A stretch of 64,000 nt of DNA from Paenibacillus sp. HWE-109 (GCF_022163125.1 NZ_CP091881.1:8014501-8078500); one strand, 5' to 3'; numbered from the stretch's first letter, positions 26,136 through 34,509 are shown. Numbers and translations are program-made. Notes: generated by a model from the sequence alone, not told the origin.

Positions 26136-26726
26136 GTGAGCATTTCTTACTATGGGCTTATTGTATTTTTGATACTTTCACTTACTCCAATATTCATAAG
26201 TTATCGTACTGCACTTCGCTTAATTAAAAAGACAAATTCATTTTGGAGTAATTTGATAATAATTAGTACGTTTAATGTTCTCATATATGTTCTCTTGGTG
26301 GTAATTTGGTTAGTGTTTTGTTTTTCTGCTCCAATTGGTTGGGATATTGAAACCCTTCCATTGATTGGAATTATGGTAGGTTTATTTGCATCCGTTATTA
26401 GTACATTACTTTTAAACATTATATTGATTATTAAGAGGAAACGTTTGTTAATTGTTTTTAGGGGAAACTCAGGAAGGAGATTGATTCAGTTGTCGTATTC
26501 ATATGAAGACTTGGAAAGAGATTTAGCTATTGGGCATGAGCTCCATTTCAATTATAGGGGTAAGGAATATTCTATTAGTAATAACAAGGATGGTTGGTAT
26601 CTGTCAGAGTTGTATTCTGATTATCAGTCGTTCGTTGACACAAATGAATTGCTCGCAAAAGGAAAAATTGATGGTAAGCTCTTAAAAGAACTATGGGATG
26701 ATGTGGACGTTTCAGTTATATTTTAA
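26136..26726 (+). CDS. Membrane protein with cytosolic C-terminal domain
   Basis: About 196 residues from the GTG at 26136, which has GGGGG 8 bases upstream; an in-frame ATG at 26109 is an alternative. Three or four hydrophobic helices cover about 3-110 (YYGLIVFLILSLTPIFI, IYVLLVVIWLVFCF, LPLIGIMVGLFASVIS). The soluble C-terminus has the pattern LHFNYRGKEYSISNNKDGWY and LLKELWDDVDVSVIF, a small domain I recall from many short Bacillota proteins of unknown function. It may protect against a toxin, but this is inference. Confidence 0.6.
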   Translation: MSISYYGLIVFLILSLTPIFISYRTALRLIKKTNSFWSNLIIISTFNVLIYVLLVVIWLVFCFSAPIGWDIETLPLIGIMVGLFASVISTLLLNIILIIKRKRLLIVFRGNSGRRLIQLSYSYEDLERDLAIGHELHFNYRGKEYSISNNKDGWYLSELYSDYQSFVDTNELLAKGKIDGKLLKELWDDVDVSVIF

Positions 26727-26778
26727 TGAAATGAATCTTTTATAAAAAAGCTAATTAATGGTTCGGAGGAGAATATTT

Positions 26779-27381
26779 ATGAAAAAGGTCGTTATTGCAT
26801 TTCTGTGTGGCATTGTTATTTCCCTCTCATCTGTAGTAATTGCAGCCAATGAATTAAACGTCACATTATTTCCATCTGAGTTTTTTTATAACGGAGAAAA
26901 TAAAAGTTTGCCTAGCGAATATCAAGTCATTAATTATAACGGCCATGTATATGTACCGATTAGATACGTTGCAGAAAGTATGGGTGGGACGGTAGGATTT
27001 ACTGCTAGTCAGGATTCAAAACCCAATGAGATTACAATAGATTATAAAACTAAAACTAAAACTAAAGAATTCCCTTACATAGATCCTGACAAGAAAATTA
27101 GTATTGATCTAACTGGTACTAATGACACTTCTAGAGCAACTTATTTAATTGGACAGGTCCAGCTTAATGAAACAACCTACGAGAAGAATATTTTTAGTTT
27201 CGATATTGATATAACCTTAAAGAATGGAAATAAAATTACAACTCTACATGGTTTTGCAAGCGATATTGGAAAAGGTGAACTGAAAACATTTAAATTGAGA
27301 TCAAGCGATTTTTTTGCCCTTACCGATATCGCAAAAGTGGACATTAAAGTTATTGAGATTGTTGAATATAAGTCGGAATAA
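26779..27381 (+). CDS. Exported protein with copper-amine-oxidase-type stalk domain
   Basis: About 200 residues from the ATG at 26779, chosen because GGAGGAG precedes it and a normal signal peptide follows (MKKVVIAFLCGIVISLSSVV ending AANE). The next block, FFYNGENKSLPSEYQVINYN and GHVYVPIRYVAESMGGTVGF, is the stalk domain named after copper amine oxidases and very common in Paenibacillus wall proteins. No oxidase domain is present. The C-terminal half is a beta-rich region of unknown type. Confidence 0.72.
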   Translation: MKKVVIAFLCGIVISLSSVVIAANELNVTLFPSEFFYNGENKSLPSEYQVINYNGHVYVPIRYVAESMGGTVGFTASQDSKPNEITIDYKTKTKTKEFPYIDPDKKISIDLTGTNDTSRATYLIGQVQLNETTYEKNIFSFDIDITLKNGNKITTLHGFASDIGKGELKTFKLRSSDFFALTDIAKVDIKVIEIVEYKSE

Positions 27382-27413
27382 TTTGAATAAGCAGTGAAGA
27401 AAATCAGTTCTGA

Positions 27414-27429
27414 TAAAATCGAAGTTTTA
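27414..27429. repeat. Cassette dyad, exact copy 5
   Basis: TAAAA-TCGAAG-TTTTA, 32 bases after the stop at 27381. It is followed by GTAATATATAATCTACGA (27439-27456), which also occurs at 37492, and a second, looser dyad near 27457. Confidence 0.7.
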
Positions 27430-27500
27430 ATGGTTAGTGTAATATATAATCTACGAAGAAAAAATGATTTTATTTAATTGATGCTGAAGGGTAGGTCACT

Positions 27501-28019
27501 ATGTTCAGGTTATTTCAAAGAAAAAAGTTAGAAGATAACATTGAAAATAAACAATATAACGAAATTTTGTTAAACCTTCCATCAGTAGCTGTTTATAAAG
27601 ATTTTAAGACTTCACTGATATATTTTAATCCTAGCGTAATCAATCCAATTGGTTGCAGGTCAACTAATAATAAATTTATTAAATTAGTACCTCCATATAC
27701 AGATTCTGATGTTGGAAAAGCGATAAAAGAAGCAATTCAAATAAGTATTGCAGAACCATACTTACCTAATGATGTGAAAGGGGATTTTTGGGTTGAGGCT
27801 GAAGGAGTAAAAAGTATGATTTCTTTCATAAGGACGAAACTGTTCATAAACGTAACCCAAAATGTTAAAGAAAATAGCTATCTAATCAGCATTATGAAGA
27901 AGTACAAGACAACTGGCTATACTCATTCAAAGAATGACCCTGAGTATTTAGTTGATGTAACTATTAACGACCATGAGTTGGGTCAAATTGTCTTGGATGG
28001 ATTTAATGAATGTAAATGA
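27501..28019 (+). CDS. Hypothetical protein, possibly CdiI-type immunity
   Basis: 172 residues, soluble. Two similar endings can be seen in the chain: TDSDVGKAIKEAIQIS near the middle and NDHELGQIVLDGFNECK at the C-terminus. A closing D/E-LG-x-x-V-L-x-A motif is typical of some contact-dependent inhibition immunity proteins (CdiI), so that is a possible identity, held weakly. GGGTAGGTC precedes the ATG. A near dyad lies 14 bases after its stop. Confidence 0.5.
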   Translation: MFRLFQRKKLEDNIENKQYNEILLNLPSVAVYKDFKTSLIYFNPSVINPIGCRSTNNKFIKLVPPYTDSDVGKAIKEAIQISIAEPYLPNDVKGDFWVEAEGVKSMISFIRTKLFINVTQNVKENSYLISIMKKYKTTGYTHSKNDPEYLVDVTINDHELGQIVLDGFNECK

Positions 28020-28033
28020 AAAATGGTTTACCA

Positions 28034-28049
28034 TGAAAGCACGATTTTA
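28034..28049. repeat. Cassette dyad, near copy
   Basis: TGAAA-GCACGA-TTTTA. The 27-base stretch 28026-28052 around it is identical to 34415-34441. Confidence 0.6.
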
Positions 28050-28075
28050 TTTATCATAGTAAGGTGGTTCAAAGA

Positions 28076-28432
28076 ATGGAGATTTTTCCAGAAGAACATG
28101 AACTTATTGATATTTTTGAATGTGAACCGCAATTAACCTTAGAGGAAATGGATGTTCCTGACTACTATAAACAATGGAGGTTCATTCTAAAACGAGAAAC
28201 TGATGTGTTAGGGTTTGATATAGAACCAAGTATCTCTTATGTTTATATGAGATGGCATCAAGAAAATAAGGTCATATTAGAACTCGCATTAGAAGAAGTT
28301 TATGGAATAGAAATAAAGAAACAAGGAAATTCGGGATTTGTTTTGTTGTTATTCCATGATGAACGTCATAAAACCTTAACTTTAAGGACAAAACCGTACA
28401 TATCAGTTGTTTGGGGAACAGCTAAAACTTGA
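28076..28432 (+). CDS. Hypothetical protein, immunity-like
   Basis: About 118 residues from the ATG at 28076 (AAGGTGG upstream); an upstream GTG at 28064 is possible. Beta-strand-rich and acidic (DYYKQWRFILKRETDVLGFD, YVYMRWHQENKVILELALEE). No family recognised with certainty; the all-beta shape and short length resemble polymorphic-toxin immunity proteins. Confidence 0.5.
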   Translation: MEIFPEEHELIDIFECEPQLTLEEMDVPDYYKQWRFILKRETDVLGFDIEPSISYVYMRWHQENKVILELALEEVYGIEIKKQGNSGFVLLLFHDERHKTLTLRTKPYISVVWGTAKT

Positions 28433-28443
28433 AAAGTTGTGCT

Positions 28444-28459
28444 TAAAAGAGCAATTTTA
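28444..28459. repeat. Cassette dyad, exact copy 6
   Basis: TAAAA-GAGCAA-TTTTA, 11 bases after the stop at 28432. Confidence 0.7.
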
Positions 28460-28484
28460 TAACAACTATTAGGAAGTGGAAAAT

Positions 28485-29030
28485 GTGTCGTGGCAACCTA
28501 ATTCGTTAAAGTATATACAGATAAATTCTCTTATTATAGAGGAAGTTAAAAGACTATACAGTTATTCTCATGCTAACGGCGGAGTGATTCTTGCTTGTTT
28601 TGAGGTAATAAATAAAGATGTTTTCAGCACGATACCATTCATGAATATTGAATATAAGCTTTACTTTGAGAATCTTCTATCTTGTTATGACATTGTAACA
28701 TCATTACCAGAGTTAAAGATTGGTACCCCATTTCATGATGATGTTATTTTTGAGAGAAGCACGCCTTTTATCTTAGATGGTGAGATTGCATCCACACTCT
28801 TTAATGGTGGAGCGTATAGAAGGTTCCAAGGAAGCCCAAGAGACGCAAAGAACATTGCAGAAAAGCTGTGTGACACTATTATTGATGGTAGATATGCAGA
28901 AGTAATATTATTTAAGACAAATAGCCCTTGGTGCGACTGGTTTTTTGATGTTGCTTGGGACTATACGTGGATTATTTTTGACAAGCAGAAGTGCAGGTTT
29001 TGGCTGATGTGTCTCACGGATACTGACTAG
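28485..29030 (+). CDS. Hypothetical protein, immunity-like
   Basis: About 181 residues from GTG at 28485, preceded by AGGAAGTGG; a GTG at 28476 is an alternative. Mixed alpha/beta with a tryptophan-rich end (SPWCDWFFDVAWDYTWIIFD, FWLMCLTDTD). Not recognised. The ending is of the kind seen in small immunity proteins; this is only a resemblance. Confidence 0.5.
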   Translation: MSWQPNSLKYIQINSLIIEEVKRLYSYSHANGGVILACFEVINKDVFSTIPFMNIEYKLYFENLLSCYDIVTSLPELKIGTPFHDDVIFERSTPFILDGEIASTLFNGGAYRRFQGSPRDAKNIAEKLCDTIIDGRYAEVILFKTNSPWCDWFFDVAWDYTWIIFDKQKCRFWLMCLTDTD

Positions 29031-29031
29031 A

Positions 29032-29047
29032 TAAAACATGGATTTCA
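29032..29047. repeat. Cassette dyad, near copy
   Basis: TAAAA-CATGGA-TTTCA, one mismatch in the right arm, directly after the stop at 29030. Confidence 0.55.
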
Positions 29048-29150
29048 TTAAGCTAAACGGGCAGTTATCTTCAGTTAATTATGTTACACTGTGGTTGATT
29101 GTCGCGGTGTAGTTACTATACGATAATTTCTAAAACTAGGGGGGATAAAT

Positions 29151-29681
29151 ATTCAAACTATATATGTCCGAGTTCGACATTGGTTATTTTGGTATGGGGC
29201 TTATGGTTTCTGTAGCAAGAGTCGTAATGATGAAATTACGCTTTATTCTGATCAAGATCAAAAAAAAATCTTAGGTTATTTTGAACTTACAACCGTGACA
29301 GGTCTAATTAATCTTTTAAAATACGATATGGATATTATAGGCGATGATAAAGAATATTGTGCTGAAATTGAAAGTTTTATAAATGGTGACAGAGATATTC
29401 ATTATCATTACATATACCCAAGAGACTTAGAAGATGTTTCTCGTCAAGTTCCCCATTCTGCTCCTACGAATATAGATGGCTATAAACCTGTCTATATTGA
29501 TATGTGGACAAAATTATCTAAATCCTGGGACAATGATGAGATTAAGAGTAGCGTGAGAATAATTGCAAAAGATTTTTTAGGATTGAATATAGAAAATGTT
29601 GAACTCATTAATATTCCAACATATGAGGAAACAAAATTATCGTACGAACAAGATTATAAGCCTTTCGTAAACGAAAATTGA
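29151..29681 (+). CDS. Hypothetical protein with apparent ATT start
   Basis: About 176 residues if translation begins at ATT 29151. AGGGGGG at 29138-29144 lies 6 bases upstream, an in-frame stop is at 29124, and no ATG, GTG or TTG occurs until a GTG at 29295, which would discard about 48 well-formed residues (VRVRHWLFWYGAYGFCSKSR, ILGYFEL). The rest is soluble and acidic (INGDRDIHYHYIYPRDLEDV, VYIDMWTKLSKSWDNDEIKS). Function unknown. A terminator follows. Either ATT is used, the GTG is the start, or an ATG has mutated. Confidence 0.55.
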   Translation: MQTIYVRVRHWLFWYGAYGFCSKSRNDEITLYSDQDQKKILGYFELTTVTGLINLLKYDMDIIGDDKEYCAEIESFINGDRDIHYHYIYPRDLEDVSRQVPHSAPTNIDGYKPVYIDMWTKLSKSWDNDEIKSSVRIIAKDFLGLNIENVELINIPTYEETKLSYEQDYKPFVNEN

Positions 29682-29708
29682 TTCAACTAACGTAGGAACG
29701 ATAGTGTA

Positions 29709-29740
29709 GGAGCTTTTCTCGCGGAAGCCCCTTTTTTGTT
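29709..29740 (+). terminator. Terminator after the ATT-start gene
   Basis: GGAGCTT and AAGCCCC stem (one mismatch), 9-base loop, then six T. Confidence 0.7.
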
Positions 29741-29832
29741 CGTTTGAGTAACGGGCAGATTATTGCTGTAAACACTAGTTTAAATGCCTAATGACTAACC
29801 TGGAAACTATATTATTCAATAGAAGGTGACAC

Positions 29833-30198
29833 ATGATAGACGGTAAGTTTTATAAATATTTGATAATTCAATACATAATTATGCTATTTATTCCCACGAT
29901 AAGTTCTTTGGTTTTTGAAATCAACCCAAATATAAATGGAATCATTCAAGAAATTGCAGCATATATGGCAGGGGTGGCCGGAATTATATTGTATCTCCTG
30001 ATTTCATTAGTTTCAGAAAATGATTATCAGAGCTCAATAGTAATGATAGTAATTAAACTTATTATTGCGTATCCACTTTTCACTGTTTTGTATTTAAAAC
30101 TAATAGGGAGAAAGTGGATATCTTATACACTCAATACGTTATGTTGTTTCTGGGCTGCTGTTTTCGGATTGTTATGGCAAGTAGCTGTTATGCAATAG
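29833..30198 (+). CDS. Small four-helix membrane protein
   Basis: 121 residues with about four hydrophobic helices: LIIQYIIMLFIPTISSLVF, IAAYMAGVAGIILYLLISLV, MIVIKLIIAYPLFTVLYLKL and CCFWAAVFGLLWQVAVM. No family recognised. AAGGTG precedes the ATG. It lies just upstream of the group II intron. Function unknown; may be a membrane immunity protein. Confidence 0.55.
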   Translation: MIDGKFYKYLIIQYIIMLFIPTISSLVFEINPNINGIIQEIAAYMAGVAGIILYLLISLVSENDYQSSIVMIVIKLIIAYPLFTVLYLKLIGRKWISYTLNTLCCFWAAVFGLLWQVAVMQ

Positions 30199-30306
30199 AA
30201 TTGCAGTTATAAAGTGTGAGGTAATTATTCGAACTTAAATAAGGAGACGTTCAAAGGCGTTCAACTAACGGGGAAGTACGACAAGTTCTGCCATAAGCAC
30301 CATACA

Positions 30307-31132
30307 GTGCGAAAAACAGGAGATTACGGCAGTGATCTCAACTTTACAACCGAGGATGGGAATGACGGAACCATGTATCCTGAAACCATTCCGCCAATAC
30401 TCCTGCGCGCGTCATGCTTAACAGAGCATGAGGTGTGAAGTACAGGTAGATTCGGCAGAACGAAGGCTAGAGCCATCTTTATTGAAAAGGTATGCCAACG
30501 GATATGCCGCGCGGCTGAAAAACTGGATATGGTGAGAATGTTCAAACAGACTGAACTGACGAACTTCCGAATGTACAGGTCTAAAGTTAGAACATATGGA
30601 AACATATGTACCATCAAACGATGGGGTGGGCGGCGTAAAGTAAGAATTTTTCCTATGAAATACGCTATGCCGAACAATGGCGGCATTGGTCTCACAGGCT
30701 TAGAGGAAGCACCTAAGTCCAGAAAGAATAGCTAGGATGTAAGGGACTTGGAAAGCAAGGGACGTTGCAACAAGGGCTGTTACCCGAAACGGTTGTTATA
30801 AGGCGCATGCCGAAATACATTAATCCTTGTGAGGGCAGGGGCACGACTGATGAATCTCCTGTAATGGGAGTGGAGGAACAGCCCCAAGTCTAACTGAAAA
30901 GAAAAATTGTTTTCCAAGCGTGAATTGCACCGATCAGGTAGGAAAGTGGGGACATCAATGGATGCCACAGTGCAAGCTACTAGGATGACAAACCGTCAAT
31001 ATCCTTGAGTAACGAGGAACTTATGATTTAGTAAATTCAGTTAGAGGGAACGCCGGATGCCGGGAAACTGGCACGTCCGGTGTGGAGCAGGGGAAAAGCT
31101 GGAGATGACATCAAATGCTTACCTATTGCAAC
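30307..31132 (+). ncRNA. Group II intron without reverse transcriptase gene
   Basis: The 5' end GTGCG (30307) fits the group II consensus. Domain V is complete at 31050-31083: 34 bases with a CGC triad, a GAAA tetraloop closed by CCGG/CTGG, and a 2-base AC bulge in the 3' strand. Domain VI-like sequence follows and the 3' end is placed at about 31132 (ending AC). Between lie several long GC-rich helices expected of domains I-III. The whole element is about 826 bases, and no frame over 68 codons exists inside, so no maturase is encoded. Splicing or mobility would need a protein from elsewhere. The 5' exon (30199-30306) is not a recognisable gene. The 3' boundary is uncertain by a few bases. 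Confidence 0.8.
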
Positions 31133-31143
31133 CGAGAGTTCAA

Positions 31144-31159
31144 TAAAAGAGAAGTTTTA
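31144..31159. repeat. Cassette dyad, exact copy 7
   Basis: TAAAA-GAGAAG-TTTTA, about 12 bases after the intron's 3' end. Confidence 0.7.
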
Positions 31160-31191
31160 TAATCTAAGTTACTAGGGAGTTGTATTCATTG

Positions 31192-31698
31192 ATGTATCGA
31201 AAAACAATTGCAAGTATAATATCAATCATCATTTTAGGAATAGTGGCAGTGACCGTTTTTAATAACTTTAACAATAGACAAATAGAGTATGTAACGACAT
31301 CATTAAAGGATTTGGGAGGAAATGAAGAAAGCATTATTTTTAAAGATAAGCCAACTGCTTTTCTTTTCTTCACTTCTTGGTGCCCGTATTGCAATGAAGA
31401 TGCTCCTAAAGTTGTATCTGTTTACGAAAAGTACAAGGACAAAATTAACTTATATGGTATTAATCTGATCAATCGAGATGAACGAAGTGGAGTAGATAAA
31501 TATGTCGTTAAATATAAAATTGGTTATCCAGTATTACTAGATGAGGACAATAAATTATATAAAAAATACGGCTCACCGGGATTTCCCACGCTTGTTTTTT
31601 TTGATAAAAATGGGAAAGAAACTAAAAGGATCGTTGGTTCAACAAATCAAAATATAATTGATGCACAATTTAGAAAAGCAGTGATCAACTTTGAGTAA
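31192..31698 (+). CDS. Membrane-anchored TlpA-like thioredoxin
   Basis: About 168 residues. One N-terminal membrane anchor (TIASIISIIILGIVAVTVF), then a thioredoxin fold with active site FFTSWCPYCNEDAPK, a central NLYGINLINRDERSG typical of TlpA/ResA proteins, and the cis-proline segment GSPGFPTLVFFDKNG. It should act outside the membrane as a thiol-disulfide reductase. CPYC is a less common active site than CEPC/CPPC. The start is ATG 31192 or TTG 31189, both after AGGGAG. Confidence 0.82.
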   Translation: MYRKTIASIISIIILGIVAVTVFNNFNNRQIEYVTTSLKDLGGNEESIIFKDKPTAFLFFTSWCPYCNEDAPKVVSVYEKYKDKINLYGINLINRDERSGVDKYVVKYKIGYPVLLDEDNKLYKKYGSPGFPTLVFFDKNGKETKRIVGSTNQNIIDAQFRKAVINFE

Positions 31699-31809
31699 GG
31701 ATGTTAAATGAATATTAAAAAGGATGAAATGAAGCTTATTATCTCAAAATTATTGATAATACTTCAAATACTATAGATCTTGCTTTTTAGAATACACTTT
31801 CTGGAATAG

Positions 31810-32031
31810 ATGATCAGAGTGTGGGAGTTTCTGATTGCACGACTTTGTATTTGGTTTATCAGTAAGTTAGAGAACAAATGTTCAAGCATGGGTTTCTATA
31901 GGTATGGATTTGATGGAAAATGGGCTATTAAGAAGGGGTATAACGTGCGAAAAATATCATCCATCAGTGTAGAAAAGGAACTAAGAGAAGGTTATCCAGG
32001 CAAAGAATGTAATACTACAAGAGTTATTTGA
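31810..32031 (+). CDS. Hypothetical short reading frame, possibly a remnant
   Basis: 73 codons. The middle GFYRYGFDGKWAIKKGYNV looks like protein, but there is no ribosome site and no recognised family. It may be the end of a decayed cassette gene. A 22-codon frame at 31709 just upstream is similar debris. Confidence 0.25.
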   Translation: MIRVWEFLIARLCIWFISKLENKCSSMGFYRYGFDGKWAIKKGYNVRKISSISVEKELREGYPGKECNTTRVI

Positions 32032-32310
32032 AGAATATAGTGGGTCGGTTTGTCACAAATAACAATTACGGATTTAGGAAATAGAGCACTTCAATTACTA
32101 CAAAGAAGAATAAATACAATAAATTGTACGTTAGCTTGATTTGTAAATGAAACGTGCATTTCTTTTCTTGATGTATAATAAAATAAAAATACACAATGAT
32201 GTGTCATAATATAAGTTTAAGTATAATTGGAAAAAATTTAAAAAAAGTGCAACTATTAGTTATTATTATTCGTTTATTAAGTATTAGATTAATAAATGGG
32301 AGTGGTAATA

Positions 32311-32640
32311 GTGAAAAAAACCTTAATAATGATTGCTTTAGTTATTTTAACGGCAGGATGTTCCCATAGTAACTCCAACGAAAGTTTTGCATTTGAGAAA
32401 ATGATTATCTGGAATCAAATAGTATATGTGGTTACTGATCAACAAGTGAAAAAAATTGATTTATTATTGGGTACAATTGACGAACAGTCTAAAGATGAAA
32501 GTACCTTATCAAACAATAAAAGCTCGAATTATTATCCTGTTGGCACTGAGATTTATTCAATAAAAGGTTTTGACATTAAAAGTGCTCTTGCTGTTAAAGT
32601 GAATAATCAATTTGTAAAGGCAGATGCTCTGAAAAAATAA
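32311..32640 (+). CDS. Small lipoprotein
   Basis: About 109 residues from GTG at 32311, with GGGAGTGG 6 bases upstream. Signal peptide with lipobox LTAGC, then a mature part containing IIWNQIVYVVTDQQVKKID and YYPVGTEIYSIKGFDIKSAL. The second block resembles short lipoproteins that sense or bind at the outer membrane face, but no family is named. It converges on the protease gene. The gap 32032-32310 shows no clear feature except AT-rich promoter-like sequence. Confidence 0.6.
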   Translation: MKKTLIMIALVILTAGCSHSNSNESFAFEKMIIWNQIVYVVTDQQVKKIDLLLGTIDEQSKDESTLSNNKSSNYYPVGTEIYSIKGFDIKSALAVKVNNQFVKADALKK

Positions 32641-32645
32641 TAAAT

Positions 32646-32669
32646 GAGACTAGCATTTAGGCTAGTCTC
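32646..32669. terminator. Hairpin between convergent genes
   Basis: GAGACTAGC and GCTAGTCTC, a perfect 9-bp stem with a 6-base loop. No long T run on either strand, so termination strength is uncertain. Confidence 0.5.
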
Positions 32670-32686
32670 GGGAGAAGTATGGATAA

Positions 32687-33829
32687 TTATTTCATTTTAG
32701 AAATGATTTCACTTTTAGTTAATAATGATTGATCGTTTAAATGTTGATATGTAGTTTCACCTTCAGTACTTAGGTTAGTTTGATTTGCTTTATCAACTGA
32801 ACCATCAGTACTTACAAAAATACTATCATCTTCGTTAATTGGAATGTAGTTATTCTCGCCTATTTTTTTAAGGAAAATGATAACATTTTGGTTATCTTGT
32901 AACTGTGTTGTGTGATGAGAGTAATATAGAGTATTTTCGCTTTCTCCTCCTAATTGATTTACAACAATATCTTTTTTCTCTAATGTTGGATCACCCTTGA
33001 GAATTTTCTTTATTTCAAGACTAGAGCCTGTGCTGTATTCAGTTAACTCCTTTTTCGAAGTTGTTTTCATATTATCCTTCTTTTTTACAGTACCTTCAAT
33101 TACTAAGTCTGCGCTATCAGCAAGGTCTTTTAAACTATCATATTTATAAGCCCATGAAGGCTCAATAATAACCACGTTTTCTTTGTTCTTAGGGTTCTTT
33201 ACTTTTTCTAATGAAGGTACTCCTTTTTTTTCAGATGTTGATTCTCCATTTTTAGCAGTTAATGAAGTTCCATAAGGGTAACCATCGTATTTGTTATTTA
33301 CAGAATGAAGATCTGCTGGAGTGGGGTATTCGTAAGTTCTTGCTAAAGTTCCATTAGAATAGAATGTGTAACTTAACATAACAGAAGCTTCAGTATCATT
33401 GTGGCCTAATCCGACTGCATGTCCAAGCTCATGAGTTGCGATTGCACTAATAATGGGGATGGTATACCTTGATTGTGTTGTAAAATATGTATTCACCCAA
33501 GCCCTTGTACTCGATATATTTCCTGTAAGCCAATTATAGTTTGTATAACAAATACCATCCCATGTTGCACTAGAATTCTCTGTGTTCCCAGCTCTAAAAT
33601 CGTATCGGTACCCTGTTTGAACTGTGATAGTGCTTTGAGGATCGTTTGTCCATCTAGTAGCACCTGTAAACCAAAAATCTTTATATGTGGGATTAGAACC
33701 ATCGTTGTAAAAAGTAATGCTCCTATTATCAAAGTGCCAAGGATTCGTGGGAGTATCTGCAAGAGCAACATTTGCAAGTGAGAAGGTAAGCCCAATAACT
33801 GTACACAAAGATAACAATTTCTTTTTCAA
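32687..33829 (-). CDS. Secreted matrixin-type zinc metalloprotease
   Basis: About 380 residues. The TTG at 33829 is preferred over an ATG three codons earlier, since AAAGGAG runs straight into that ATG but lies 8 bases before the TTG, and the TTG gives the normal MKKKLLSLCTVIGLTFSLAN signal peptide. The catalytic motif is HELGHAVGLGH (three zinc histidines and the glutamate), followed by a Met-turn SVML, as in matrixins. A C-terminal domain of about 180 residues (DLADSADLVIEGTVKKK) follows and may bind or inhibit. It is on the minus strand, unlike the cassette genes around it. Confidence 0.82.
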   Translation of the reverse strand: MKKKLLSLCTVIGLTFSLANVALADTPTNPWHFDNRSITFYNDGSNPTYKDFWFTGATRWTNDPQSTITVQTGYRYDFRAGNTENSSATWDGICYTNYNWLTGNISSTRAWVNTYFTTQSRYTIPIISAIATHELGHAVGLGHNDTEASVMLSYTFYSNGTLARTYEYPTPADLHSVNNKYDGYPYGTSLTAKNGESTSEKKGVPSLEKVKNPKNKENVVIIEPSWAYKYDSLKDLADSADLVIEGTVKKKDNMKTTSKKELTEYSTGSSLEIKKILKGDPTLEKKDIVVNQLGGESENTLYYSHHTTQLQDNQNVIIFLKKIGENNYIPINEDDSIFVSTDGSVDKANQTNLSTEGETTYQHLNDQSLLTKSEIISKMK

Positions 33830-34237
33830 ACTAAACATCTCCTTTAAATTACAAAATTTAACAACGGATACATCGTACCATATTTTTCAATATAATAGAT
33901 ATATATTTATATAATTACATAATAAGGGAATTGTAAATTTACCTTAATAAAGAGTTGCTATCAACGTTCAATTGAAAAGTATATTTCATTAGGAATTATT
34001 AAAGATGCTTGCAATAGATTATTGCAAAACAATGACTGGAGGTGCCAATAAAAATAAGTAGAACATAATATATCCCTTTCACCGTCTCCACACATGTGGA
34101 GTGCTGCTCACTGTTGGTTTGGAAAGGAAACAACGAGTGAGAAGTCAATGTGGGTTGTCCTCTCATAATAAAAGTTAATGTCATTGAGAAAAGTATTCTT
34201 TTTATTAGTAACGATACGATAACAACTTTAGATGTTG

Positions 34238-34262
34238 AAAAGCCCTTTTAGAGGGCTTTTTT
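34238..34262 (+). terminator. Terminator inside direct repeat copy B
   Basis: Same AAAAGCCC/GGGCTTTT hairpin as in copy A. Confidence 0.8.
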
Positions 34263-34317
34263 ACGTTAATAGCAACATTCGTTATTTCCAGACTAATATC
34301 CTTAATTTGTAAGTTGG

Positions 34318-34326
34318 TGATATAAT
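34318..34326 (+). promoter_or_regulatory. Extended -10 promoter element in copy B
   Basis: TGATATAAT as in copy A, upstream of the O-methyltransferase gene. Confidence 0.45.
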
Positions 34327-34422
34327 ATGGTGATAGCAGTTAGTAAGCTATAAGAGTATACAATATAAGTCAGTCAGATAGTGGGGCTTCTTATTGCGAG
34401 ATGGTTCATAAAGTGTTTACCA

Positions 34423-34438
34423 TGAAAGCACGATTTTA
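34423..34438. repeat. Cassette dyad, near copy
   Basis: TGAAA-GCACGA-TTTTA, part of a 27-base identity with 28026-28052. Confidence 0.6.
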
Positions 34439-34509
34439 TTTGAAAGAGTTGGTACAACATCATTATAATATTCAAAAAGATTATGACAAATGGGATGGGA
34501 GAGATAGAA

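Larger units (their letters stand above)
34086..34354 (+). repeat. 269-bp direct repeat, copy B
   Basis: Pairs with 23856-24124; five transitions separate them. The rlmD-end core is at 34090-34104. Upstream, ATATCCCTTTCACCG is shared with the core copy at 19364. It occupies much of the gap between the protease gene and 34510. Confidence 0.9.

Noticed and set aside
23856..34354. The 269-bp repeat as an insertion sequence or MITE
   Set aside because: No terminal inverted repeats or target duplications are seen at its ends; it begins with the rlmD-end core.
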